Part shown: piece after piece, positions 24,353 through 35,438 of the stretch
Layout: the number at the start of each line of letters is the position of its first letter
How positions within the stretch are numbered: position 1 is the first letter of the stretch
The notes under the pieces: model-generated
Told to the model about the DNA's origin: nothing
Databases searched by the model: none
Seen by the model: only the letters and a program-made list of their open reading frames with translations
Position numbers and translations under genes: made by a program
DNA from: Mansonella perstans
Lineage: Eukaryota > Nematoda > Chromadorea > Rhabditida > Onchocercidae
Length of the DNA stretch: 64,000 nucleotides
Reading direction: 5' to 3'
Assembly: GCA_037074765.1 (NCBI GenBank)
Contig: JBAMDO010000060.1
Coordinates: 1-64,000 of the forward strand

Positions 24353-27300
24353 TTATAGGGTATGTTCCGGTATTGGTGATACCGATCGTAACAATCCCAA
24401 TTTACGAACTGTACTGTACTGATCTGGTATTTCCAACAATGAATGTACTGCGAATGATAGTTCGCTTGCAACCATATTATCCGCCTTCTGCATCACTTTA
24501 TGAAATTCAACGAAATGGAAATTATCCCAGGGTCTTCTCGGTAAAGATTCATCAAATATCTGAAATTAGCAGTATAGTTAATGAATTTATAATATCTATG
24601 CAGAGAGCATCAATAAACAAGATTGAATAAAATTTAACTAATCAAAAATTAAGTAAATTTTCAATATACTAGATGAAGTAAACCTTCATCATATCCCATG
24701 GACCATCACCAACACCAACAACGATAATTGACAGTGGATGTTGGCATGCCCGTACAATTGCCCTCCGAGTTGCCTTTTCGTTCGTTACTTGTCCATCTGC
24801 TATTATCACTAGTATATGATACTGCAAATAAATCTTTGAATTTTTTCAGTGACTACAAACAATGATTAAGTATTAAAGATTATTTCAATCAAATAATTAA
24901 AGATATTATTTTGATTTAAGACTGAAGATTATTTTATTTCAAATCATTACAACTGCTAAAATAATACATGGTATTATCCCAGCTTAGTGCAAATGTGTTT
25001 TAATTGGAAAATTGTTATAATTATTTAATTTAATGAAATATATTTGATTTCTTATAATGACTACAGAATTGATATTTAAATTTAGGAATTCTTAGAAAGC
25101 CTCTTTTTTCGTAAAGATTGATTTTCATATTCTACGATAAAAAAGCAATAGTTAAGATGAACATTTTGGACTTTCTCGCAAATTTCAATGGCTTCATAAA
25201 TCAGTGGAGCAAAATTCGTTGGACCACTTAAACTTATTGTTGGAGTGATTGCATCATACACTCTGCAAGAATAACAGCTTATTCAAATTCAAACGATTAT
25301 TAAATTACAAAATAAATTTAAAAAATGGTATGATTTCACATTTCTAAACAACTAGTGACTGATCATACTGTAATTCTTTCAATCATTTGAATGTTTTTGG
25401 ATATATAAATCACAATATCACAGCTAATCTTTGTGACGATTTTCAAAGAATTTCAGGATAATATTTTAAATATTCCTGATTCTGACTCAAGATGTCAAAA
25501 AATTCTACGATTCAGAGATATTCAAAATGTCAAATTACTGTAACAATTCATTGAGATCTCTGCATTCTCCTCCAGGCTTCAATTTGAACACTGACCAATC
25601 ACCGGTTTTTACATCTCCAAAACCATAAGCTGGTATATAACCAGATGTGGCAAATGGTGCTAGTATCCGCCCCATAATTTTTATTACCTAAATATTTTTT
25701 GGTTTGTATCGATTATTATTTACTGTAACAATTTTGTATCATATGTCGGTTCAGAAGCCTATCATTATTTGTACGCAGCTTAGAAGTTAAATACAATCAC
25801 AAATAAATTTCACTAATTAAATAACTGCAATTTTTCGTAATTGATGTGAAGATTAATAGATATGAATAATCTTTTTTATATACGTACAAAGTAATTTTTA
25901 CATTTCACTTACTTGCTGATATGGATTTTCTCTATAAGGATCTAGCGAATGCAAAGATCGCCCTTGGAAGCATCGTTCACCCTGATATTTATTACTAGCG
26001 GTGTAGTCAATACCTGGACATATTGTTGCTTAACACTAAATAACTGAATTGACGAAAGTTAAAATTCCGAAATATTAAAAATGTAAAAACTTTCTGAATA
26101 CAAAAAGATTTACTTGAACAAGGGAGTTCAATTAGTAGCACAACAGAATTTCTCTAATTTTTATTTAAAAATTAAAATAGCTTTTACCAAAAATCAAATT
26201 TGTGGACTGTAAACCGGCTTTACGCATGGCATTTGATAGGTCTTCAAGTGATGTTAGAGTTAGTAACATTTCTTGCATACTTGTTACGCCGAGAACACTT
26301 AACAATGAACTTCGTTTTGTTAACTGAAACATTTTGGAAAATTTCAACGTTCGGATTCGGTAACGATTATCTAATCAATGTTTATTTTCTCTGTCTTATA
26401 TTCCTTCATTTTTGTACGCTTGATCTTTATGACAGAAGTATTCCAGATACATTCGGGTATTAAAATTAATATGATTTCATCTTGTATTAACCGAGATGAT
26501 TTATTTGCATGAAAAATGAATCTTTGTGAATTCTTCAACATTTCAGCTAATCAGGTACTTTTTCATAGTTGATACTCAAGTACATATTTTCTACATACTT
26601 CTATCCCGCTAATACTGTATTCATACCTGTGGTTGACTTTCGGTTGATGTGAAACTTCTTGAACTCCTCAGTAATGATGCCGATTGGGATGTTTCCATCG
26701 ATTTTGTGAATAGTGTATTTCCAACAGCTTTCATTGGCTGTGATATCGATATCTACAAATAGAATGTGCCCCAGTCAAAGATGTTGTGAAATGCATTTCA
26801 TTTTGAGATGTATCTGATACATAATTGATAAGAGTTTTTAAATGATAAGAATTTGAGCCCTTCATAATAGTTAAAATTTTTGAAAATGAAACCAACGACA
26901 TCTGTGCATTCTGCAGCAACTTGATCGAAATATTCTAACAAATTCTCGCTATTAAGACTTGCTTCATCGGGTGGGATTTCAATGGACTGTATCTCGGGAG
27001 CGTATGTTATCGCATCATCATTTTCTACTGGTTCTTCTACTTTCTCAAATATCTTAAAGCATATGCTTCAAAATCAATTTGAAATAGATAAATTTTAAAA
27101 TCTAGTTCATAAATGCATCTGATAATTTCTATATAAGCATTAAGGAATGAACAAGACGAACTGTTTATTATATTGTCAGTAACACCTATTGAGAAATCAA
27201 TTTTTACTCAATCAAAAAGTTATTTTCCAGCAGCTGATTTTCTAAGCAATTAAACTAACACTAACTTCATTCGTCTTGAACATCTGACTTGTGGTTTCCA

Positions 27301-30141
27301 GAGAAATGGGTAGTTGTTGTACAATAGGAGCATTGGTAACATTATCACTTCCACCTTTACTGTTAAGCATCTCTTCCTCAACGATGAATCCGCCAGGTAC
27401 TTCGGAGTGAATCTCACTCGTTACGTATTCGATAGCATCTTGTATGTATATTTCCGCCTCTATCAATCGTTTACATTCCTCATCCGTGAGTGGCTGATCT
27501 GTGATTGTGATCTGAGCCATAGGCTTTCCATCTATGTTTTCCATGTTGTTATCGGTCATTTTTAAATTTAATGCTCCTTCAGCTGTTTGCGCGGCTGATG
27601 TGAACGTTTTTTCGGTTTCTACTGGTCCTGTCACTGTTGCTGGAATACACTTGAAAATTTCCTCATCCGGTTCCGCTGATAGCTCCTGAGAAATTAGAAT
27701 AAGCATTATGAGTTATCAATTTACAATATATCAAAATTCCAAACGTTAAAATTGAAACAAAGCAAAGTCTAAAGTATTTAAAGAAAACTAAAATAGTTTA
27801 ATAAAAATTAAAATAGTATATCCTACTGCCATTTAAATTTCAATAAAATCAATGTGAAAAAAAATGAAATTTGAAGTAGTGAAAAATCACAAAGTCTCTT
27901 TCACATTATCTTTTTTTTTCTTTTTTACTCACTTCACATAATTAAACAAAGGAAAAAGAACAATCTGGGTAGAATTTTTAAAAACATTTGTCAACTAAAC
28001 CTTTATATCCGATCCTAAAAGCTCTAATACGTGATAATCTAAACTAACTTGATTTTCTTGAGAGGTATAATCTGCCATAGTCACCGCAGCAGTTAACTGA
28101 TCAGATAATAACTTAGTTATCATTGGTTGTTCTCTTTGTTCCAGTATTTTCTGAGCAGTAGTATCCGAAATAGTTAATTTTGATATGCCAGTTGTTTGTC
28201 CGCTCGGTTCAGCGATCTGTTCTTGCAATATTCCAGTATCACTTTTTTGTAGTTCATCTTCATAAACTTTGACGAAATCATCTTCGCTTTCTACCGATTT
28301 CCGAAAATCTCCCATCAATGCATCATTCACTTCTTGAGCTCGTCCGTTCAAAAATTCCTAAATATAAATATATATTTTGATCTGTTCCTTCTATTTGTCA
28401 TATGCATACCAAATTTTAATTTTATTCCACCTATTAAACTTCGTAAAAGTTAAATTTTATGAAGCACGAGCATAATTTTGTAATTTAATGAAGTTTAAAT
28501 ATGAAAAAATTAGCAAGGCCAGATTAAAAATTTGAAATAGTAATTTCACTGTAACTGATTCAAACAAATCAAATTTTTCCGATTAAGCCGTAAATAAAAT
28601 AAAAAATATTTACTGTCAAAATTGCAACTTTAAAGTGGCTTAAAGCTGTTGAAAGCCTCAGACAAGGTTTTAATCACCTTACACACATCCTAAGAAAATG
28701 TTCTAAAAGTTACCGATTGAGCGGGAGCTTCCCAACCATTCGTACTGCTACCACTCCTGCAAAATTTTTAGAACTAATGACACTCAATGAAGTTAAAAAA
28801 AATTATTTGCAAGAGATGAAATGACAAGAGCTGATTCAAGAAAATTCAAGAAATTAACCCATTTCCTCGTTCACTCCCTGTCACAATAGTATTTGTTGCA
28901 TCCTGCAATCATACTTTCAGTTTAAATTGAATCAGTAAAAACGTGTATATTTGATGGAAAAAAGTTATCGCTTCTGTAAAAAAAATGGGAAACCTGTATT
29001 CTAGCGACAACATCCTCTGTATACGGTGCCAAGTGTATTCCGGCTTCGACGGTAAATGTATCTGATTCTGTCGGTGAAAACATTTGATCTGCTGTCCTAC
29101 AGAAATGTTACTTAAAATAAGCAAAATCTTCCTTGCACAACACTACATCTTTCGCTTAATTTCCCTCTTTGGCAAGCTTTTTGCTTTGATTTACATTTAG
29201 TCTCAATATTTCAAAGAAAAAAATAAGTAATATTTTGGAAATTTTATTTCAATTTTTTAAAATCCATGAAAACCATTGTTCATGTATTCAGTTTGTTTAT
29301 TTTTATATTTCCAGAATATCGTTTTTATATGATATGAGAAAATTATTTCCACTCTTTACGAAAAACTAGCCTTCGAATCTGCTCAAATTGTTCTATCTCG
29401 GCGCTATTTGTTTCCATTGATATACGGTCAGCAGGTAGGAAACAATCAATCAGTTGAGATTCCGTCTCAATTTCGGGCATCGTATCGGATGCATCCATTA
29501 CATGCGCAAATAAATCCCGTAACCGTAATTCCTCCATTCGTGCTACTTCTCGCTGCCATTCTTCCAATGCTTCCGTTTCCTCCCTCAAGAAGTTGCAATA
29601 AAAATTCTCAAAATTTGTTTGGAAAACATCATTTTAATGGTAACATTTCTCTACATCATCACTCTTACTATTATATCTCAAGCTGCAATCTTTTGAGAGA
29701 GGAAAATCTTTGGGTTTACAATCTTTTTTGCAAAACAAACTTGCTGAAATTTGCATCGGATTGCTTTAACTTTTCCACTTTTTCTAATTGCTCCTTCACG
29801 CTTGCTAGCTTATTTACTTCTTCATTATCAAAATCCTGAAATGTTACGATTAAGAATCCTGATAAGTGAAGTAAATTGAGTCTCTGTAGGAAATTCGAAA
29901 ATGTAATAATATAATATTTAGTATCATTGAACTGAATTACTTTTGAAAGAAGATCTTCGGCTTTGTGAGATTTGTCAATCCGTTTTCGAGCTTCAAGAAA
30001 CCAGAAAAAAAGAACTGTGAAGATAACAGAAGTAAAGAAAAGGAACATTCTGGTAGTGAAACCAAACAACATGAATTGCTCGGGATCTGAACATTCCTCC
30101 CACTCATCAGGATCGTATCCTAATTCCTTAGAAAATACCAT
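24353..30141 (-). CDS. Membrane-anchored copine/vWA-domain protein (CPNA-1-like)
   Basis: Probable exons, 5' to 3' on the minus strand: 30141-29941, 29835-29741, 29583-29371, 29096-28994, 28902-28859, 28756-28714, 28357-28001, 27685-27266, 27052-26900 (3' end uncertain), 26737-26627, 26323-26188, 26013-25913, 25687-25539, 25262-25163, 24821-24684, 24559-24353; about 855 aa. Residues about 27-47 form one transmembrane helix, followed by a charged coiled-coil-like segment, about 400 residues of acidic low-complexity linker, and a C-terminal copine (vWA) domain of about 280 aa. Domain marks: MIDAS-like [30 protein letters not shown] and [11 protein letters not shown]. No C2 domains are present, unlike classical copines. 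One intron (29370-29097) uses a GC donor. C. elegans CPNA-1, a copine-domain protein at muscle adhesion sites, is the nearest functional analogue I can name; equivalence is an inference. The domain sequence is also close to the vWA of plant RGLG ligases, but there is no RING. Confidence 0.85.
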
Positions 30142-32526
30142 TTCTGCTTCCTATAACTATCATCTAATCGTTTCAGAAATATGTTCCAGAAAACACTACA
30201 AAAAAAAAAAAAAAAAAACGAACACGTTACTTCACTTTTAAATTAAAATAAAATTTTCGAAAATACTAAAGAAAACTAATTGAGGCTGCTGGAATTATGG
30301 CAAAAACAGAACTTTCAACAATCCAAAATTAATTGAAGGATGTTTAGTTCATAATTAAGTTTACATGGATCAAGATTTCTTCTGCATCCAGTCTTTTTCA
30401 AGGATCATATTTTAAGAAGCGATTATGAAGAATGGGAAAATTAGTTGAATGTAACATGGATTTTAACTGCTCACTAATAAAATTGTCGAGATGAAAAAGG
30501 TCTTTGTGCATTCTTTCCGCTAAACATCTCGGGAAAGAGCAGCTGTAGCAGTTATAGGAGGAAAGTTGTTATGTATGTGTGTAAATATGTGTAGATTATA
30601 TGTATTCATCTGTGTGTTGTGTGTGTAAACTTAGTTCAAGATTTGTTAAGCAATGGGAGTGGAAAAACTCGCGAACAATTCTGCTTTATCCTGCAACTCT
30701 AACTTTTAAATTCTAAAAGCACTTTTACATTTTTTTTTTTTTTTTTTTTTTTTCACTCTTTATCTCATATAAACGAAGCCGCTCATAAATAAAAATTTTT
30801 TTAAATTTTTATGTTTCTGTTCGTACATTCCTCGTAGCATTTCCCTGTTGTCATGAAAAATCCATGATATACATATATATATATACATGTATCCAAGATA
30901 GGACTCAGCGAGATTTTTATTAGCATAAATTTTATGATCTAAATTAATGACAAAATTTCTTGAGAAATAATGATCACACAAAGATTAGCAAATAAACAAA
31001 TAGCAACTACTAATCCGCAAAGTTATCACTTCCTTTACCTGAATGCTCCCAAAATAGCATCGTTCAAATTCTTTCAAAAATTGGTTAAAGTTGAAATCCG
31101 AAATCAAAAAAAAAACCACATCAAAACCTATTTATGAAATTGCAACGTGTATGCACAGCAACAATATTTACAATCTATTTACACTTAGTCTAAAAACTTT
31201 TACAAAATCAGTACAGTCAAATCATTTTCAATATATATATCAGGTTTAAATAAGCTCACCGCAAAATTTATTAAAAAGGGGAGAAGTAAAGGTAAAAACA
31301 ATTGCCAAATGGAATTTTACATGCAAACAGGTGTAAAACCATCACTTGATATAATGATTATTTAATTCATTTAGAAGAGGAAATTCATTTAGAAGAGAAA
31401 AGAAAGCGCTAACAAAGTTATTTTTTAGAAATATAAGTTTCCAATAAAAATTACGTAATATCAAGTTTTAAAGTTAAATGACGATAAAATAATGAATGAC
31501 TCCGAAAGTTATGAGAATGAAAATCAACGATATGAAATATGAACATTCACAACCAAAATAAATTGGGACTAGGCAAATGAACTGGAAAAAGAACCATCAA
31601 AAGTAAACCTTATGATCGGTCATTCATACCCGACATAAGAATGGAAAGCATACGAAATATTCGACGATAGAATTTAAAAATTTCAAGTTACGAATAATAA
31701 CACAAATTTCTCCTCAAAAATATTACTCTTTTGTGATAATTGCCAATAATTCCATAAAGCTGTTTCCTAAGCTTATTAAGCAACTGAAAATTTGATACTT
31801 CCAGTGGAAGATGTAAAAAATGTTAGTTTGAAGCTTCTAAACATACGTCTTCCAGAATTAGAAAATTCAAAAGATATGATAATGAGGTATCGTACGTCAT
31901 CAACTATGACTAGGAATTCGGATCACTGACAATCTGAACAGATGGATTAAACCAGAGAGCTTCGACCACTAATCCTGATAAATATCGCCACAGACAACAT
32001 GAGAAGTGATCAATTTTAGAGATGTGATGCGCTAAAACACAAATGTTGCTAAATAGCTTTGTACTTTTTTGCGAGAAAAAAGTCATATTTAGAAATAATT
32101 CAATTTAACAAATCCTGAAATAAAACAAAGCAGAAGAAAATAAATCAATAAGCATTCTAGAAACCGGGAACGATCAGAGAGTTACATATATTGGAAAATA
32201 TTGTTTCCAACTTCAATATTTTTCAATAATTATAATTCAAGCATATATTAAGTTTTGCAGGAAATTCTTTACAAACAGATACGAATAAGTAGTACATATA
32301 CATAGATACACATAAAATACAAGATCAAAAAGACTATTAACAGAACACAAAATATTATTTTGCAATAAACTGCTAGCTGTTTTCAAAATAGTTCGAGCCA
32401 TATTTTCGACCATCGCAAACAATAAGAATGCAAAATAATCCAAAATTTCGAGATTTTTTTCAAAAAATTAAAAAAGCACTATATTATAGCTGATTTTATG
32501 AGAAACTGAAAAACATCTTATCATAA
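30142..32526. other. AT-rich intergenic region
   Basis: About 2.4 kb between two minus-strand genes. It holds a poly-A run (about 30200-30218), a TG-rich purine/pyrimidine alternating tract (about 30570-30630) and a T homopolymer of about 24 bases (about 30730). No exon or RNA gene could be supported. It contains the promoter side of the copine gene and the 3' flank of the RING gene. Confidence 0.5.
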
Positions 32527-33948
32527 TCAGTTATGCGACAAATTATGATGTATACCAACAGTAGCTGGAGAACAAGCCAATGCCTCTAAACCTCTAAGTG
32601 TGTGTGTAGCGAATGATGATAACATGGCTGAATCAACAGGCTCCATGCATGATGGACAACTAAAAGAGCGCATCAACCAGTCATCCACACAGTTCTTATG
32701 ATAGCAATGCATACAAGGTAAGTAACGAATGGAATCGCCATTAACAAAATCTACCATACAAATTGGGCATCTGAAAAAAGAAGAAGTCTTAAATGTCAAG
32801 TATTTAAAAAAGCAAAACTTCTTTTTGAAATAGGGCCACATTATCAATTTAAAAAAATATTAGTTTATATAGTCTTTATATGTTCTATTTCCATCCTACT
32901 TTCTAATTGCTCAAGTTACATCAGTCTAGCGTTGAATTCATTTAAAACATTAAATGATAATCAATTTTGTTGACAATCAATTAAAATGATGCAACAAAAT
33001 TTTTTTATGAAACATTCCCTATCTTGCTTCAGAAAATAGAAAACAAAAATAATCGAAAATTTTGTGATTTGTTTTAAACTATAATAATCTATAACTTTAT
33101 GTTAAACACCAGTTTTGTCAAGACAACTTATATCTTTATCTGTGATTGATAAATTAAATACTACTATACTACTATACAGACATAGTCGGATGATTTAGCC
33201 GAACGGAAAGAAGAGATAAAAAATATGTTTACTCGATATCATTCATTTTTGCATCTTTTTTATACGTATCAGCAGGAATCTGCTCCAATAGAGCTGACAC
33301 TTGCGCTTTTTTCGGATTTTCCATCAATAACTCTTGCCACCTTCTCTCATTTCTTGCTTCTGAGATCCAAAGCTCGTTTATGTACGCACTTTGTAACTAA
33401 AAAGGAAAAAAAAACAGAATATCATAGAAGATAACACTTTCAAAAACGAATATAAACTAACGCGAAAACAAACAAGATAAAAAGAATCTCTTTCAGCAAC
33501 AATTATAAAAATGATCAAAATGTACGAACAACAAAAATAAAGTTTCTATTCTTAAAATAACAAAATTACAAGAAAAATAATTCTCTCATTGAGAAAATTC
33601 TTTTTTCAATTTTTCTTCAACTAAAATCCTTTTATAAAATTTTGGCTGAAATGCAACTATAAAAACGACAAATCGTTTGATACAAATTGAAGTGAAATAG
33701 CAACTCATGATTTAGCTAATCTCTAGCTTGTTAAAACTTTTCGACTGATCTTATTCCTATATATATCATGGAAAGTATATTATAAAATAATCTATCAAAA
33801 GTTAGCTATTAAGTATTACAGTTTAAGTAACCTCTGAATCGGGATGTCTCGTTACAGTAACACTACCGCTAGCAGTAACTTCTTCGAGTGGAGAATGGTC
33901 ATCGCTATGCAGTAAGTTCGGGAACAATGACGGCAAGCAGTTCCCCAT
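32527..33948 (-). CDS. RNF11-like RING-H2 E3 ubiquitin ligase
   Basis: Small membrane-associated E3 ligase or adaptor of endosomal and signalling pathways. Exons: 33948-33832, 33396-33233, 32770-32527, in phase, about 174 aa (human RNF11 154). The start chosen gives MGNCL, the myristoylation/palmitoylation signature of RNF11; an in-frame ATG six codons upstream (33966) would destroy it. The RING-H2 domain has the complete C-x2-C...C-x-H-x2-H-x2-C...C-x2-C set, and the stretch CVDDWLMRSFSCPSCMEPVD is almost identical to human RNF11, which makes the assignment firm. The middle exon (helical, charged, SALLEQIPADTY) is diverged. The PPxY WW-binding motif of vertebrate RNF11 is not seen. Oriented head-to-head with the Rab GAP gene 1.5 kb away. 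Confidence 0.92.
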
Positions 33949-34514
33949 ATTCGTTCGTTCTCCCATACATCGATGGTACCACCCAGTAACAATAATAAAA
34001 TTTATTGGAAAAATTCGACGGCTTACTAAATACAAGTTGCAAGAATCTGCAAAATAAGCAAAATAAACAAATTTACAGTAAAATTTCAAGTAAAAATCAT
34101 GTCAAAAGTGTTACAAATTAATGAAGATAATTGTTTAGAAATAAAAAAGAAACATCGGCAACTAATAAATTCATAGTTTGATGAAAATACAACATGCAAT
34201 GATATCTGTCACCCAATTATAATATTCTCTTAAATTAAAAAATGAAGTGAACATTTCATGTTCATTGTGATAATAAAGAAAAATTATCATCTATCGATCA
34301 TTAAAGAAACTATTTATGCATAGGTGCCTAAGACTAATTAATTATAATTAATTAACTATAATGCTCTTAAGTAAAACGATTCACGTAGAAAACATTATTG
34401 TTTATACAAAATCAACAGTAAGAAATGAATTTCTGCTCTCTTTCAAGATATCATATCATATCATATCACGAAAAGTAGGTAAATTAAGCTAATTGATATC
34501 AGATACAAAGTAAC
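33949..34514. other. Divergent upstream region of the RNF11-like gene
   Basis: AT-rich upstream DNA with a short (ATATC)n run near 34447-34470. No exon is supported. It belongs to the shared divergent control region between the RNF11-like gene and the Rab GAP gene. Confidence 0.45.
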
Positions 34515-34693
34515 CCTGCACACCTAAGATGTGAATTGGCCATAACTCTGCACACCTAAGAAGATGTGAATTGGCCATAACTCTGCACATCTAAGAAGAT
34601 GTAAAGTGGCCATAAGCTTGCACACCTAAGAAGACGTGACCTGCCCATAACCTTGCACATCCAGGAAGACGTGACCTGCCCATAACCCTGCAC
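34515..34693. repeat. 35-bp tandem repeat, five copies
   Basis: Five consecutive units of about 35 bases, each with the core CTGCACACCTAAGAAGATGT followed by a GGCCATAA or GCCCATAA block. The first two copies share GAATTGGCC, the middle copy has AAAGTGGCC, and the last two carry GACCTGCCC. The variants therefore form a left-to-right series. Noticeably richer in GC than its surroundings. Confidence 0.93.
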
Positions 34694-35438
34694 ACGTCCT
34701 ATTCCCAGTTCCCAAATGATCCCACCCGCACTTTACATTCCTCTATGCTGATTGTTGCTGTGTTGCCAATCGCAGCGCAGCAATCGATTTACATTTGTGA
34801 CTGTGCGTTCAACGATGCGTCCAATGGACGCTTAGAATCTATGCGTAGTGTATGTGCGTGTATATATGTGCATCTAAGTGTAAATTCATTACAAACTTTT
34901 TTACGTAGCGTAAAATTTAGCTGCAGAATTTTTAAAATTTTGTAATTTTTCAGAAAAGTTTAATTGTTAATTAGGTATGTAGTTCACATATTTCATGTGC
35001 TCGATTTTTTCTATTTTTCAATAAATTTTAGAAAAAACTAAAAAAAAAACATTTCTTCTATTCAAAATGTTATTATTAGTTTAATGAATTATCATCCACG
35101 TGAACATCATCAGTTTACGTGGGTGATACTTTTGGCAAACGTATGACTCTTTTTATAAGGTTTTTTTTTTGCGAATACTTCAAAAATTATTTAAGTGGTA
35201 ATAAGTACTAAAAAAAGTGGCCAGTAATGTTTATGTTTTGTTGGCAACGTTTTTGCATTGTATAATTTAAAATACTATAATAAGCAATAAGTAATCATTG
35301 TTGTTAGTAAGGCGGTAAATAAGTGATTGATAATAAAATCATTGATTGCTTGTTAACGCATTTTTACGTTTATTTTGAAAAAGTTTAACTTAATTTGTTA
35401 ATTTTTTTTCCTCATTAAATTAATATTCAGAATCGTTA
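34694..35438. other. Upstream region of the TBC1D15-like gene
   Basis: The first 150 bases are GC-richer (CCCACCCGCACTTTAC, GCAATCGCAGCGCAGCAA) and may be a core promoter. The remainder is AT-rich and ends in a T-rich acceptor (AATATTCAG, ending at 35430), eight bases before the proposed ATG. Confidence 0.45.

Noticed and set aside
24373..24630. 85-aa plus-strand frame
   Set aside because: It is the antisense shadow of the last exon of the copine gene, whose minus-strand reading has clear homology.
26627..26752. Alternative longer form of a copine-gene exon using an upstream acceptor (frame with [15 protein letters not shown])
   Set aside because: It looks protein-like by itself, but joining it in phase leads to a stop in the next exon, which must be read in the frame of the vWA domain.
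27314..29839. Plus-strand frames of 83-143 aa
   Set aside because: They are antisense to in-phase copine-gene exons and show no conserved motifs.
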